From the NCBI RefSeq assembly GCF_000170755.1, contig NZ_ABCK01000011.1, forward strand, positions 62,001 through 126,000: 64,000 nt of DNA, written 5' to 3'. The stretch comes from Lentisphaera araneosa HTCC2155 (GTDB lineage: Bacteria; Verrucomicrobiota; Lentisphaeria; Lentisphaerales; Lentisphaeraceae). The notes beneath the pieces were generated by a model. That model was not told where the DNA came from, searched no databases, and saw only the letters and a program-made list of their open reading frames with translations. Below, one piece after another: positions 52,582-60,385 of this stretch. Both the position numbers and the translations under genes were made by a program. Position 1 is the stretch's first letter. Every line of letters starts with the position of its first letter.

Positions 52582-52920
52582 CTAGTAAGCCTCATCATCC
52601 CTAGAGCTAAATCTCTTACGTTTTTTTCATCAAAAATCGTAAGTTCGCTCTCTGTCTGCTTATACACTTCAGATTCTTAACTATCTTTTTACTTTTTTCT
52701 TACAAAACTCTTTTTGATCAATAATAGATCATAGATATACTTAGCTGTAGAAAAGGTTTAAAGAGGAAATGGAAAGAAGGAGAGATGATTTTATGAGAAA
52801 TATTTGATTTATTAAAAAAAATTTAACATTTCTTGATCTATCGAGAAAGATTACTTTTTGAGCTTCGTATTTATATACGAATAACATTTTATATAACAAA
52901 TCACAAACATGAGACGAATA
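52582..52920. other. 339-nt gene-free, AT-rich region between queA and the LamG-like gene
   Basis: No ORF of note. Contains a hairpin CTTACG/CGTAAG (52615-52620, 52638-52643) with extra A/T pairing, 33 nt after queA and without a T tract, possibly a weak terminator. It also has a perfect inverted repeat TTCGTAT-TTAT-ATACGAA (52864-52881) before the next gene. Nothing else identified. Confidence 0.6.
52864..52881. repeat. Perfect inverted repeat upstream of the LamG-like gene
   Basis: Arms of 7 bp (TTCGTAT/ATACGAA) around TTAT. Located 39 nt before the chosen ATG; could be an operator or a 5'-UTR hairpin. Confidence 0.6.
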
Positions 52921-53889
52921 ATGAAATTCTATCTAATTACTTTACTCATTGCGAGTTTGAGCATTCAAGTTCTTGCAAGCCCAGTTGCAAGCTGGAAGTT
53001 TGATAGTAGCAAACGTAAACTTGATGATTACAGTTCAGGTCAACATCCACTCAAGATGATTGGTGAAGCTGCTAAGTTTGGCAAAAAAGGCTTTGACGAA
53101 AAAACTAAATACGCTGCACAATTTAATGGCACAGAAGACACGATGCTTCTTGTGACTCCACACGAGGACTTCAATAGCGAATCCTTTAGTTTCCTTGCGC
53201 ATGCAAAATCAGACATCAAAAAAGACGGAAAATACCGTGCTGTGTTTTATGCACGTGAAAAAGATGGCTTCGCTTTATACCTAAGCCCTCGCGGCAACTG
53301 GGAACTCTGGACGAAAGGCGGAGGCATGACTTGGAACAAACACCAAATTACAGAAGTTGTCGAAAATCAATGGGAACAATTTCTCGTATCCTATAATGCC
53401 CAATCTCAAGATCCACAAAACCCAGGTAATGGTCACTTACAAATTTGGCAAAACGGCGAAATAAAAGTCGATACTTACACAAGCTATAAACCGGCAAAAT
53501 CAAAACTTAGTATTGGGGCAAGCATAGTTGGCACCGCCAACTTTAAAGGTTTAATTGATAATGTTGAATATTGGAACGCTCCTCTTTTAGGGCTCAATTC
53601 AAATAGCTCTAGTATCCCTGCGGGAATCGTTGAAGAAGACCTTAAAGTTGCAGAGCTTAATATCAGTGCCCTTAACTTCAACTTTGATACCAAATTCGAA
53701 TTATTAGGTAAAGACTCAAACAAATTCAAACTAGTTGGAGCAGAACTCATCCTTAATGCTGGTACAGATCTAAGCCAAGTCAGCAACTTAGAACTAATGA
53801 TTAAAGCTAGTGGCGGTAAAATCGTGAATGAAAGTGAATTTAATTTTTCCTTTCCAATAGAAACTCACACTGCCATAAAAATGCAATAA
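52921..53889 (+). CDS. Secreted LamG/concanavalin-like protein
   Basis: ATG 52921 is chosen over 52909 because it follows GAG and directly begins a signal peptide (MKFYLITLLIASLSIQVLA); 322 residues. Residues ~20-215 look like a LamG/concanavalin-A jelly roll: VASWKFDSSK..., AAQFNGTEDTMLLVTPHEDFNSESFSF, FYAREKDGFALYL, WEQFLVSYN, LIDNVEYWNAPL. The last ~85 residues are a separate beta-rich region ending near FNFSFPIETH. No enzyme domain; probably a carbohydrate- or surface-binding protein. A terminator follows. Confidence 0.78.
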   Translation: MKFYLITLLIASLSIQVLASPVASWKFDSSKRKLDDYSSGQHPLKMIGEAAKFGKKGFDEKTKYAAQFNGTEDTMLLVTPHEDFNSESFSFLAHAKSDIKKDGKYRAVFYAREKDGFALYLSPRGNWELWTKGGGMTWNKHQITEVVENQWEQFLVSYNAQSQDPQNPGNGHLQIWQNGEIKVDTYTSYKPAKSKLSIGASIVGTANFKGLIDNVEYWNAPLLGLNSNSSSIPAGIVEEDLKVAELNISALNFNFDTKFELLGKDSNKFKLVGAELILNAGTDLSQVSNLELMIKASGGKIVNESEFNFSFPIETHTAIKMQ

Positions 53890-53891
53890 CC

Positions 53892-53925
53892 AAAAAAGCC
53901 GCCGCTAGAAAACGTCGGCTTTTTA
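53892..53925. terminator. Bidirectional terminator between the LamG-like and usp genes
   Basis: AAAAAGCCG-c-CG / CG-t-CGGCTTTTT hairpin with a T run on the plus side and a T run on the minus side, between two convergent genes. Confidence 0.8.
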
Positions 53926-53931
53926 TTAGCA

Positions 53932-54813
53932 TCAAGGCACTACTAAAATATCTTCTCTCACTGAGTTTAAAAGCCAACGCATAGTACTCCCCATAAAAAT
54001 ACGTTCTATATTAGAATGAGAGGAACTTCCCATAACCAAAAGTTCGGCATCAACTTCATCACACATGCGTTTAACACCATCAGCTGCGCCACCAGACAAA
54101 ATCTTCTCAGCGTAGCACAAGCCTTCTAGATCTAAAGATGCGACCATTTCTGACATAACTTTAGTCACTTTCAGTTTCACTTCATCTCGTTCCACATCTT
54201 CTTGCGGATAATAGACATTTAATTGTCCCTCAAGTTCCACATAACCCGCACTTTCTGGTATAACATGCACAAAATAAAGCTGTGCTGCACAAGTTCGTGC
54301 GACCATCACCGCCACTTCAGCAGCTCTTTTACAGTTATCTGAAAAATCCAATGCACAAACAATTGTTTGAGGTAAGCGGCTAATACTTCTATGTGGGTGA
54401 ACCCATACAGGCGTATTAGAATGGGCAATGATTCGTTCTGCTTCAGTTGTCAAAAACTTATGCATCACACCTTCAGTATGTCTCCCCACGACAATAAGTG
54501 GATTATCATAATCATTGGCAACATTCACCAACTCATTATGGATTCGTCCGATCTGAACAACAGGCTCCTCAATGTGATTGGCTCCATGTTTATTATAAAG
54601 GTGATCAACATCAGCTTTAAATTTATTCAGTGCTTCAAGACGAGATTCTTCTGTTTCTCGAGGGTAAAAAGGATTCAAACCCAAAGTTTCAATAACATGT
54701 ACTGGACGAACTTTGGCTTTAAATACATTGGCTAACTTTTGCGACTCTCTCACTGCCATACTAAAATGATGTTCAGAGAATACGCCTGTGATTATGTTAT
54801 CTATATGCATCAT
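53932..54813 (-). CDS. Tandem universal stress protein
   Basis: 293 residues from ATG 54813 (GGAG 7 nt upstream). Two UspA domains: ~1-138 (NIITGVFSEHHFSMAVRESQKLANVF...VGRHTEG) and ~148-293 (TIVCALDFSDNCKRAAEVAVMVA...LLVMGSSSHSNIERIFMGSTMRWLL). The second has the complete G-x2-G-x9-G(S/T)-like ATP loop (MGSSSHSNIERIFMGST); the first is less complete. Cytoplasmic stress-associated nucleotide-binding protein; no specific role can be assigned. Confidence 0.92.
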   Translation of the reverse strand: MMHIDNIITGVFSEHHFSMAVRESQKLANVFKAKVRPVHVIETLGLNPFYPRETEESRLEALNKFKADVDHLYNKHGANHIEEPVVQIGRIHNELVNVANDYDNPLIVVGRHTEGVMHKFLTTEAERIIAHSNTPVWVHPHRSISRLPQTIVCALDFSDNCKRAAEVAVMVARTCAAQLYFVHVIPESAGYVELEGQLNVYYPQEDVERDEVKLKVTKVMSEMVASLDLEGLCYAEKILSGGAADGVKRMCDEVDAELLVMGSSSHSNIERIFMGSTMRWLLNSVREDILVVP

Positions 54814-54957
54814 AACTAAACTCCAATATTAAGTTTTGATACAATATACAACATTTCTCATTCCAATGGAAATTTCCACTAAATATAAATCTTGATCTGC
54901 TCAAAATCACAGCCTATAGTGGATTAACTAATTAATCTAAACCAAGGCTAACTTTCA

Positions 54958-55317
54958 ATGAGATCCATACTCTTAATACTCTCAATTTTCTTCCTCGCAA
55001 GTTGTGCTCTATTTCAGCCTAGCAACAAAGACCTTTTCTATACTGAATATGAAAACAATCCTGATTACAGCACTCGAAAAATGGGAAGCTACTTCGTCGT
55101 TTTAACTTTTAAACCAAAGACCATTTATAATAGCTACCGCGTTGAAGACAATGATAATAAATTTATTTGGCGCATTGGTGACAATGAAATCATTATCGAT
55201 CAGGATGAGTTAAGCATTAACAAAATTAGATTCGGTAGTATTGAAGGCTCGAGAATTATCAAAATAGACAAAGGCAAAGTCTACGTTGACAACAAATACC
55301 GCAGCGCCATCAAATAG
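54958..55317 (+). CDS. Small putative lipoprotein
   Basis: 119 residues. Signal MRSILLILSIFFLASC with lipobox LASC (Cys16). The mature part is beta-prone and charged (FVVLTFKPKTIYNSYRVEDND, FIWRIGDNEIIIDQDEL). Not recognised. It stands alone between usp (divergent) and rpsU. Confidence 0.7.
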   Translation: MRSILLILSIFFLASCALFQPSNKDLFYTEYENNPDYSTRKMGSYFVVLTFKPKTIYNSYRVEDNDNKFIWRIGDNEIIIDQDELSINKIRFGSIEGSRIIKIDKGKVYVDNKYRSAIK

Positions 55318-55345
55318 TCCTACATTATCCATCCTTACTTATTGC

Positions 55346-55371
55346 TAATTAATAGACTTAAGTATTAATTA
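55346..55371. repeat. Perfect 9+8+9 inverted repeat upstream of rpsU promoter
   Basis: TAATTAATA - gacttaag - TATTAATTA, with a CTTAAG core in the spacer. It lies 13 nt upstream of the rpsU -35. It could be an operator, an UP-like element or a terminator remnant of the small lipoprotein gene. Confidence 0.6.
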
Positions 55372-55384
55372 TCACTGGATCTAC

Positions 55385-55412
55385 TTGACGCTAGCATACA
55401 CAAGGTTATAGT
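55385..55412 (+). promoter_or_regulatory. Predicted strong promoter for rpsU
   Basis: TTGACG (55385-55390), 16-nt spacer, TATAGT (55407-55412). The start codon is at 55501, implying a leader of roughly 80 nt. Confidence 0.6.
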
Positions 55413-55500
55413 ACCGACCTTTAAAAGCCAGTAAAGCTACAATTTTTTATATAAACATTTTAATATTAAGTAATAAATACATAAACTTTAAGGAAAATAC

Positions 55501-55695
55501 ATGCCATCAGAAGTTAGTGCAAAAAAAGGCGAGCCAATCGACAAGGCTCTTAGACGTCTTAAAAAGAAATTGGACCGCGAAGGCGTACTTCGTGAATTGC
55601 GTAACCGTCGCTGCTACGAAAAACCCAGCGAAATCAAAAGACGTGAAGGCAAAAGCCTCGCTAAGCGCATCAGAAAAGAAAATCGCATTCGCTAA
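55501..55695 (+). CDS. rpsU: Ribosomal protein bS21
   Basis: 64 residues, strongly basic: GEPIDKALRRLKKKLDREG, ELRNRRCYEKPSEIKRREG. Component of the 30S subunit near the anti-Shine-Dalgarno region. AAGGA precedes the ATG. It has its own promoter, an unusually long leader for its size and its own terminator. Confidence 0.96.
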   Translation: MPSEVSAKKGEPIDKALRRLKKKLDREGVLRELRNRRCYEKPSEIKRREGKSLAKRIRKENRIR

Positions 55696-55718
55696 GCGAA
55701 ACGTTGATTTACCCCTTT

Positions 55719-55750
55719 CAAGCTGGTCTTTATGACCAGCTTTCTTTGTT
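55719..55750 (+). terminator. Rho-independent terminator after rpsU
   Basis: AAGCTGGTC/GACCAGCTT (9 bp, 5-nt loop TTTAT) followed by TCTTTGTTT. Confidence 0.8.
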
Positions 55751-55776
55751 TATGTTGACTCAAAAAGAACCAAACC

Positions 55777-57915
55777 ATGAGTAAAAAACGCTTAATTACC
55801 TCAGCCCTCCCCTACGTCAATAACGAACCTCATCTCGGCAACCTCATCGGCTGCGTCCTCTCTGCCGACTGCTTTGCACGCTTCTCCCGTTCATGTGATT
55901 ACGAAACTTTATATATATGTGGAACCGATGAATACGGCACTGCCACAGAGACTAAAGCTGCTCAAGAAGGCTTAAGCCCCAGAGAAATTTGTGATAAGTA
56001 CCACGTCATTCATAAGAAAATCTATGACCATTTCAATATATGCTTTGATGCTTTTGGTCGTACTTCGACTGATATCCACACACAGACTGTACAAGAAATC
56101 TTCGAACAAGTTGCCAAGGAAGATCATTTTAAGGTAGTTGAGAACGAACAGTTCTACAGCGAGAGTATGAATAAGTTTCTCGCAGATCGCCTTATCAACG
56201 GTACATGCCCCAAGTGCGGTTACGACGATGCCAGGGGTGACCAATGCGATGGTTGTGGGGCATTACTGACCCCTACCGAACTCATTGACCCTAAGTGCAG
56301 TGTTGACAAAAGCACCCCCGTTCTAAGGAAGACAAAACACCTTCACCTCAAACTCCCTGAATTAAGCTCTGATTTGGAAGCTTGGCAAAACCATTCTATA
56401 GAAGCGGGTCATTGGCCCAACAACGCAGACACCACCACACGTTCATGGATGAAGCGCGGGCTTGAATCACGTGCAATTACTCGCGACTTAAAATGGGGTG
56501 TTCCAGTTCCTTACGAAGGGTTTACTGACAAAGTTTTCTACGTCTGGTTCGATGCTCCAATTGGCTACGTTTCAATTACACGAGGTGCTTTCCCTGATAC
56601 TTGGAAATACTGGTGGCATGACCCCGACAACACTCAACTCTTTCAATTCATGGCAAAGGATAACATCCCTTTTCACTCCGTTATTTTCCCTGCGACTCAA
56701 ATTGCGTCGGGCGACAAATGGACCATGTGCCATCACCTAGCCTCAACAGAGTACCTCAATTACGAAGATACTAAATTTTCTAAGTCGAGAAACATTGGTG
56801 TATTTGGCTCCGATGTTATTGAATCTGGGATTGACGTTGACCTCTGGCGCTTCTACCTACTCGCCATTCGTCCTGAAAAACAAGACTCAGCTTTTACTTG
56901 GCAAGAGTTTTTCGATAAAGTCAATAATGAATTCCTAGATAACATCGGCAACTTAGTCAACCGTTCACTCGTTTATGCTAACAAAAACTTCTCTGGTCCC
57001 ATTGAGCTCTGCGAAGCTACAGAAACGCAAACAGAGTTCAAGAACAAAGCTCAAGAACTAATCAAAGAAATTACTCAAGCATACGAAGCCTGTTCTTTCC
57101 GCGAAGCTATTCGTCTTACTCTCATTCTTGGTAAACTAGGGAACAAGTTCTTCCAAGATGAAGAACCTTGGGTAAAAATTAAAGAAGGCAAAGACGAAGA
57201 AGTTCGCAGTGCCATCAATATCCTCGTTCATTTAGTTCGAGATATTTCTATACTTCTTTCTCCAGCTATGCCTAACACCGCCAATAAAATTCAAAGTTTC
57301 ATTGGTCTAAAAGATTTAAAATGGAATCAATTGGGTGACTTCTCCAGTTTAGTAGACCAAGAAGTCACAAAGCCAAGTATTCTTTTTCCTAAATTGGACA
57401 CGAGTCGAGTCGAAAAATTACGCAGTAAATTTTCTGGTGAAACTGATGCTTTTGAAAAACTTGATTTGCGCGTCGGCAAAATCACATCACTCGAAATCCA
57501 CCCTGAAGCCGACCATCTCTATGTACTTCAAGTTGATCTTGGTGAAGATAAGCCCCGAACTATATGTTCTGGCTTAGCAAAGCAAATTGAGAAAGACAGC
57601 CTCATTGATAAGCATGTTGTCGTGGTAAGTAATTTAGCACCTGCTGAATTGCGTGGAGTGGCATCTGAAGGAATGGTTTTATCTGTGGCTAAAAAGAAAA
57701 AACTTGAAGTTCTCGATGCTGGCAATATTGCACCTGGCACTTGCGTTATTCGCAAAGATGATCAATTGCAAGATAAAGCAGAGATCACTATTGATGAATT
57801 CAAAGAAGTGAGCCTAAGAGTAAAAGATGGTCTCGCCGTTACTGATGGCGAAGCTCTCTATGCAGAAGGAAATGAACTTCGCACCACTAAAACCCTCAAT
57901 GGCAAGCTCGCATAA
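55777..57915 (+). CDS. metG: Methionyl-tRNA synthetase
   Basis: 712 residues. Class I synthetase with the HIGH-like HLGN (SALPYVNNEPHLGN), a double zinc-finger insert (CPKCGYDDARGDQCDGCG), FDAPIGY, the KMSKS-like KFSKSRN, an anticodon-binding helical domain and a C-terminal EMAP/Trbp111-type tRNA-binding domain (~600-712; FEKLDLRVGKI, HPEADHLYVLQVDLGE). The C-terminal module allows dimerisation. It charges tRNA-Met. There is only an ~80-nt gap after rpsU, too short for a T-box, and no S-box is seen. Confidence 0.97.
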   Translation: MSKKRLITSALPYVNNEPHLGNLIGCVLSADCFARFSRSCDYETLYICGTDEYGTATETKAAQEGLSPREICDKYHVIHKKIYDHFNICFDAFGRTSTDIHTQTVQEIFEQVAKEDHFKVVENEQFYSESMNKFLADRLINGTCPKCGYDDARGDQCDGCGALLTPTELIDPKCSVDKSTPVLRKTKHLHLKLPELSSDLEAWQNHSIEAGHWPNNADTTTRSWMKRGLESRAITRDLKWGVPVPYEGFTDKVFYVWFDAPIGYVSITRGAFPDTWKYWWHDPDNTQLFQFMAKDNIPFHSVIFPATQIASGDKWTMCHHLASTEYLNYEDTKFSKSRNIGVFGSDVIESGIDVDLWRFYLLAIRPEKQDSAFTWQEFFDKVNNEFLDNIGNLVNRSLVYANKNFSGPIELCEATETQTEFKNKAQELIKEITQAYEACSFREAIRLTLILGKLGNKFFQDEEPWVKIKEGKDEEVRSAINILVHLVRDISILLSPAMPNTANKIQSFIGLKDLKWNQLGDFSSLVDQEVTKPSILFPKLDTSRVEKLRSKFSGETDAFEKLDLRVGKITSLEIHPEADHLYVLQVDLGEDKPRTICSGLAKQIEKDSLIDKHVVVVSNLAPAELRGVASEGMVLSVAKKKKLEVLDAGNIAPGTCVIRKDDQLQDKAEITIDEFKEVSLRVKDGLAVTDGEALYAEGNELRTTKTLNGKLA

Positions 57916-57926
57916 ACTTGGTTTAA

Positions 57927-57957
57927 TTAGGTAGAAAGCATTAGTTTTTCTACCTAA
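57927..57957 (+). terminator. Hairpin after metG, possible terminator
   Basis: Perfect 11-bp stem TTAGGTAGAAA/TTTCTACCTAA with a 9-nt loop, 12 nt after the metG stop. No T tract follows, so it may be a 3'-end stabiliser or a weak terminator. Confidence 0.5.
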
Positions 57958-58015
57958 AATTGCGCTCTTGAAAAAACGGCATATCTTATGCTGAATCAAT
58001 AAAAAAGGAAATGTG

Positions 58016-58561
58016 ATGAAAAAGATACTTAGCTTGTTTACAATGATTTTTACCGCTTGCTCTAATCCTCAGTATGACGTGAAAGAAAAATCACTTCACG
58101 AATTTATTGTTAAAGACATTGATGGTAAAGAGTTCAAACTTGAAACACTTAAAGGCAAAACAGTCCTAGTCGTCAATGTCGCAAGTAAATGTGGTTTAAC
58201 GAAGCAATACACTGACCTACAGAAACTCTACGAAAATTATAAAGACAAAGACTTTGTCATTATTGGCTTCCCCGCTAACAACTTCATGGGCCAAGAACCG
58301 GGAACTAACGAAGACATCAAAACTTTCTGCTCAACAAAATATAATGTTGATTTTCCTATGATGGCGAAGATCTCCGTCAAAGGCGATGACATTGCACCCA
58401 TATATAAATTTTTAGTTTCTGACCCCAAACATGGCGGCAAAATCAAATGGAATTTTGATAAGTTCTTAGTTAATAAAGAGGGTAAAATAATACAAAGATT
58501 TAGCCCTAGAACTAAACCCCTAGACAATAAATTAACTAAAGCGATTACGGATACTTTCTAA
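58016..58561 (+). CDS. Glutathione peroxidase-like lipoprotein
   Basis: ATG 58016 (GGAA 6 nt upstream) is preferred to GTG 58013; 181 residues. A short lipoprotein signal MKKILSLFTMIFTAC puts the lipid Cys at 15. The GPx fold has peroxidatic Cys59 (NVASKCGLTKQYTDLQ), GFPANNFMGQEPGTNEDIKTFC with a possible resolving Cys, and KIKWNFDKFLV. It is a Cys rather than selenocysteine enzyme that reduces hydroperoxides, probably with thioredoxin. Export would place it outside the cytoplasm. Confidence 0.9.
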   Translation: MKKILSLFTMIFTACSNPQYDVKEKSLHEFIVKDIDGKEFKLETLKGKTVLVVNVASKCGLTKQYTDLQKLYENYKDKDFVIIGFPANNFMGQEPGTNEDIKTFCSTKYNVDFPMMAKISVKGDDIAPIYKFLVSDPKHGGKIKWNFDKFLVNKEGKIIQRFSPRTKPLDNKLTKAITDTF

Positions 58562-58564
58562 GGA

Positions 58565-58888
58565 ATGCAACAAATCTCTGGATCTGGCCAAGGTTTTTTC
58601 GCCAGTCTCATTTTATTTTTAATGCGCCTTTGGCGCTTTATTGCTCTAAGTTTACTGGCCATTGTCGCTCTTATTCTTGGAGCCGTCGCATTTTTAATTA
58701 TCATTGTTCCACTGATCATCTACCTCTTAATCACCAAGAGGAAGTTCATCAATGTGATGCGAACCAGTAAAGCACGCTTTACCACCTCACAACAATCGAC
58801 TCAAACTTTTAAGAACTTTTCCTCACAGCAAGCACGACCATTTCAGACCGAAGAGGAAGAAGTCGATATTGATATCCCCGCAAAATAA
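58565..58888 (+). CDS. Small membrane protein of unknown function
   Basis: 107 residues. One long hydrophobic region (~12-57), probably two transmembrane helices, is followed by a basic, Ser/Thr/Gln-rich tail ending in an acidic stretch (EEEEVDIDIP). Not recognised. It starts 3 nt after the peroxidase stop, so it is probably cotranscribed, and is convergent with rsuA. The AGGA is unusually close to the ATG. Confidence 0.65.
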   Translation: MQQISGSGQGFFASLILFLMRLWRFIALSLLAIVALILGAVAFLIIIVPLIIYLLITKRKFINVMRTSKARFTTSQQSTQTFKNFSSQQARPFQTEEEEVDIDIPAK

Positions 58889-58890
58889 GA

Positions 58891-59610
58891 TTAGTTAAAT
58901 AACTTCACTTCCTCTGCAGTCAAATCGCGCCAATTACCCTCATCTAAATCATCGTCCAACGATAGCCCACCTATCTGCTCACGGTGAAGACTTTTTACCA
59001 TATTATCGACAGCTTCAAACATCCGCTTCACCTGATGATAGCGTCCTTCAGTAATTTTGAGCCTATAGGTTTTCTCGTCAATTTTTTCAATTTTTGCTGG
59101 CGCCGTGATTTTATCATCACCATCTAGGTAGACACCCTGCTCTAGATTTCTCATATCCTCATCACTTAATTCAGAAACACTACCAACTAAATAGGATTTT
59201 TCACATTTTCTTTTTGGGGACGTAATTCCATGAGCCCAAGTCCCATCATCCGTTAAAATTACTAAGCCAGTTGTATCTATATCTAAGCGACCACAAGAAA
59301 ATGGTTCGCGACTCGCTAAGGCAGGGGGTAACAAATCTAATACTGTTTTTAAGCGTTCATCTTTAGCCGCACATACATAACCTTTGGGCTTGTTTAGCAT
59401 AAAATAGATCGTTTCACGATATTCTAAAACTTCGCCATCAAAAGTCACCACATCATTCGCTAAATCAATTGTACTTTTACCTACTTTCTGAGGGATATCG
59501 TTAACTTTTACGAATCCGTTCTTCAGTGCTCTCGTGGCCTCGGATCGCGTTAGATCCGTGCATTTTGCAATCATTTTATCTAAGCGGATTTTTGCTTTAA
59601 TTTTTGCCAT
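58891..59610 (-). CDS. rsuA: 16S rRNA pseudouridine synthase (RsuA family)
   Basis: 239 residues. N-terminal S4 domain (IRLDKMIAKCTDLTRSEATRALKNGFVKVND), YFMLNKPKGYVCA, catalytic Asp in SCGRLDIDTTGL, and GRYHQVKRMFEAV. The single short linker and length fit RsuA (16S U516) better than RluB/E/F, though the specificity is an inference. Stop is 2 nt from the convergent small membrane protein gene. Confidence 0.92.
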   Translation of the reverse strand: MAKIKAKIRLDKMIAKCTDLTRSEATRALKNGFVKVNDIPQKVGKSTIDLANDVVTFDGEVLEYRETIYFMLNKPKGYVCAAKDERLKTVLDLLPPALASREPFSCGRLDIDTTGLVILTDDGTWAHGITSPKRKCEKSYLVGSVSELSDEDMRNLEQGVYLDGDDKITAPAKIEKIDEKTYRLKITEGRYHQVKRMFEAVDNMVKSLHREQIGGLSLDDDLDEGNWRDLTAEEVKLFN

Positions 59611-59764
59611 TATTTCTACCTTATATAATTCACCACCACTTAAAACCTTTTTGCGATTTCCGCAAGCTCTGACTTAAATAATAAAAGCTTTGACCACCCT
59701 TTATATCGAACTTGTAAGTCAAAAAAATTGCCATATTTTCAGCCCAAAATAACAAGGACACATT

Positions 59765-60280
59765 ATGGACCCAGATCTTTTCAATCTCAGCGGACTCGAA
59801 GAACCACAAAGCGAAGAATCGAAATCTGAAAATAGTGAAATATCTATGGCTGAATTACTTGAGCAACTTTACGAAGATATCAGCTCTATGGTAAACAACG
59901 AAGAAACAGATAGCCAATCAGTCGAAGTGGCTTGGTTCACTGGTGAAAAAGTTCGCAAAGTCCTTGGCTTTATCCAAGGTTCACCTAAAGCACCAGAAGC
60001 CTTCAAGGAATTAATGAAGCACCTAGAAGAAATCACTAAGGGAAAAGTGACACCTGACAACACTTTGGATTATGTTCGTTTTGCTGAAACTTTCCCCGAC
60101 ATCCAAATCGTTTCTCGCTTAAGCGAACAACTTAAGCTTGAACACTTCTTGCTCATCAGTGCTTTAGACGACGACCTACACAGAGTTTTTTACAGCGAAA
60201 AATGTTTTACTGATCAATGGACTTGCGAGGAACTCACTAAGGCGATAAAAGACCAACTCTTTGAAAGCGAATATAAATAA
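59765..60280 (+). CDS. Free-standing DUF1016_N (YhcG N-terminal)-like protein
   Basis: 171 residues; an acidic Ser/Glu-rich N-terminal tail (1-30), then a helical domain. The features WFTGEKVRKVLG (57-68), TLDYVRFAETFPD (100-112), a run SRLSEQLKLEHFLLISALDDD and HRVFYSEKCFTDQWTCEELTKAI match in order the YhcG N-terminal pattern (WeIGk, L..mr.FY..FP, LSWsH...L, reFYl.ea...Ws.reL..qI). The PD-(D/E)XK nuclease that normally follows is absent; the protein ends there. AGGA is 6 nt before the ATG. Function unknown; could be a DNA- or protein-binding module. Pattern-based call. Confidence 0.6.
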   Translation: MDPDLFNLSGLEEPQSEESKSENSEISMAELLEQLYEDISSMVNNEETDSQSVEVAWFTGEKVRKVLGFIQGSPKAPEAFKELMKHLEEITKGKVTPDNTLDYVRFAETFPDIQIVSRLSEQLKLEHFLLISALDDDLHRVFYSEKCFTDQWTCEELTKAIKDQLFESEYK

Positions 60281-60334
60281 ATCTTATTCATTAGGCTCCA
60301 AACTAAATAATAGCGAACTTAACTTTAATTGAAA

Positions 60335-60369
60335 CAAAAAAGCCCCACACTCAATGAGCGTGGGGCTTA
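60335..60369 (-). terminator. Rho-independent terminator after fba
   Basis: Minus strand AGCCCCAC-.../GTGGGGCT with an additional CTC/GAG inner stem, followed by a T run. Confidence 0.85.
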
Positions 60370-60385
60370 AAAGCGCTTAACTAAA

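Noticed and set aside
55696-55776. T-box or SAM riboswitch before metG
   Set aside because: The gap is only ~80 nt and is occupied by the rpsU terminator; no T-box or S-box features.
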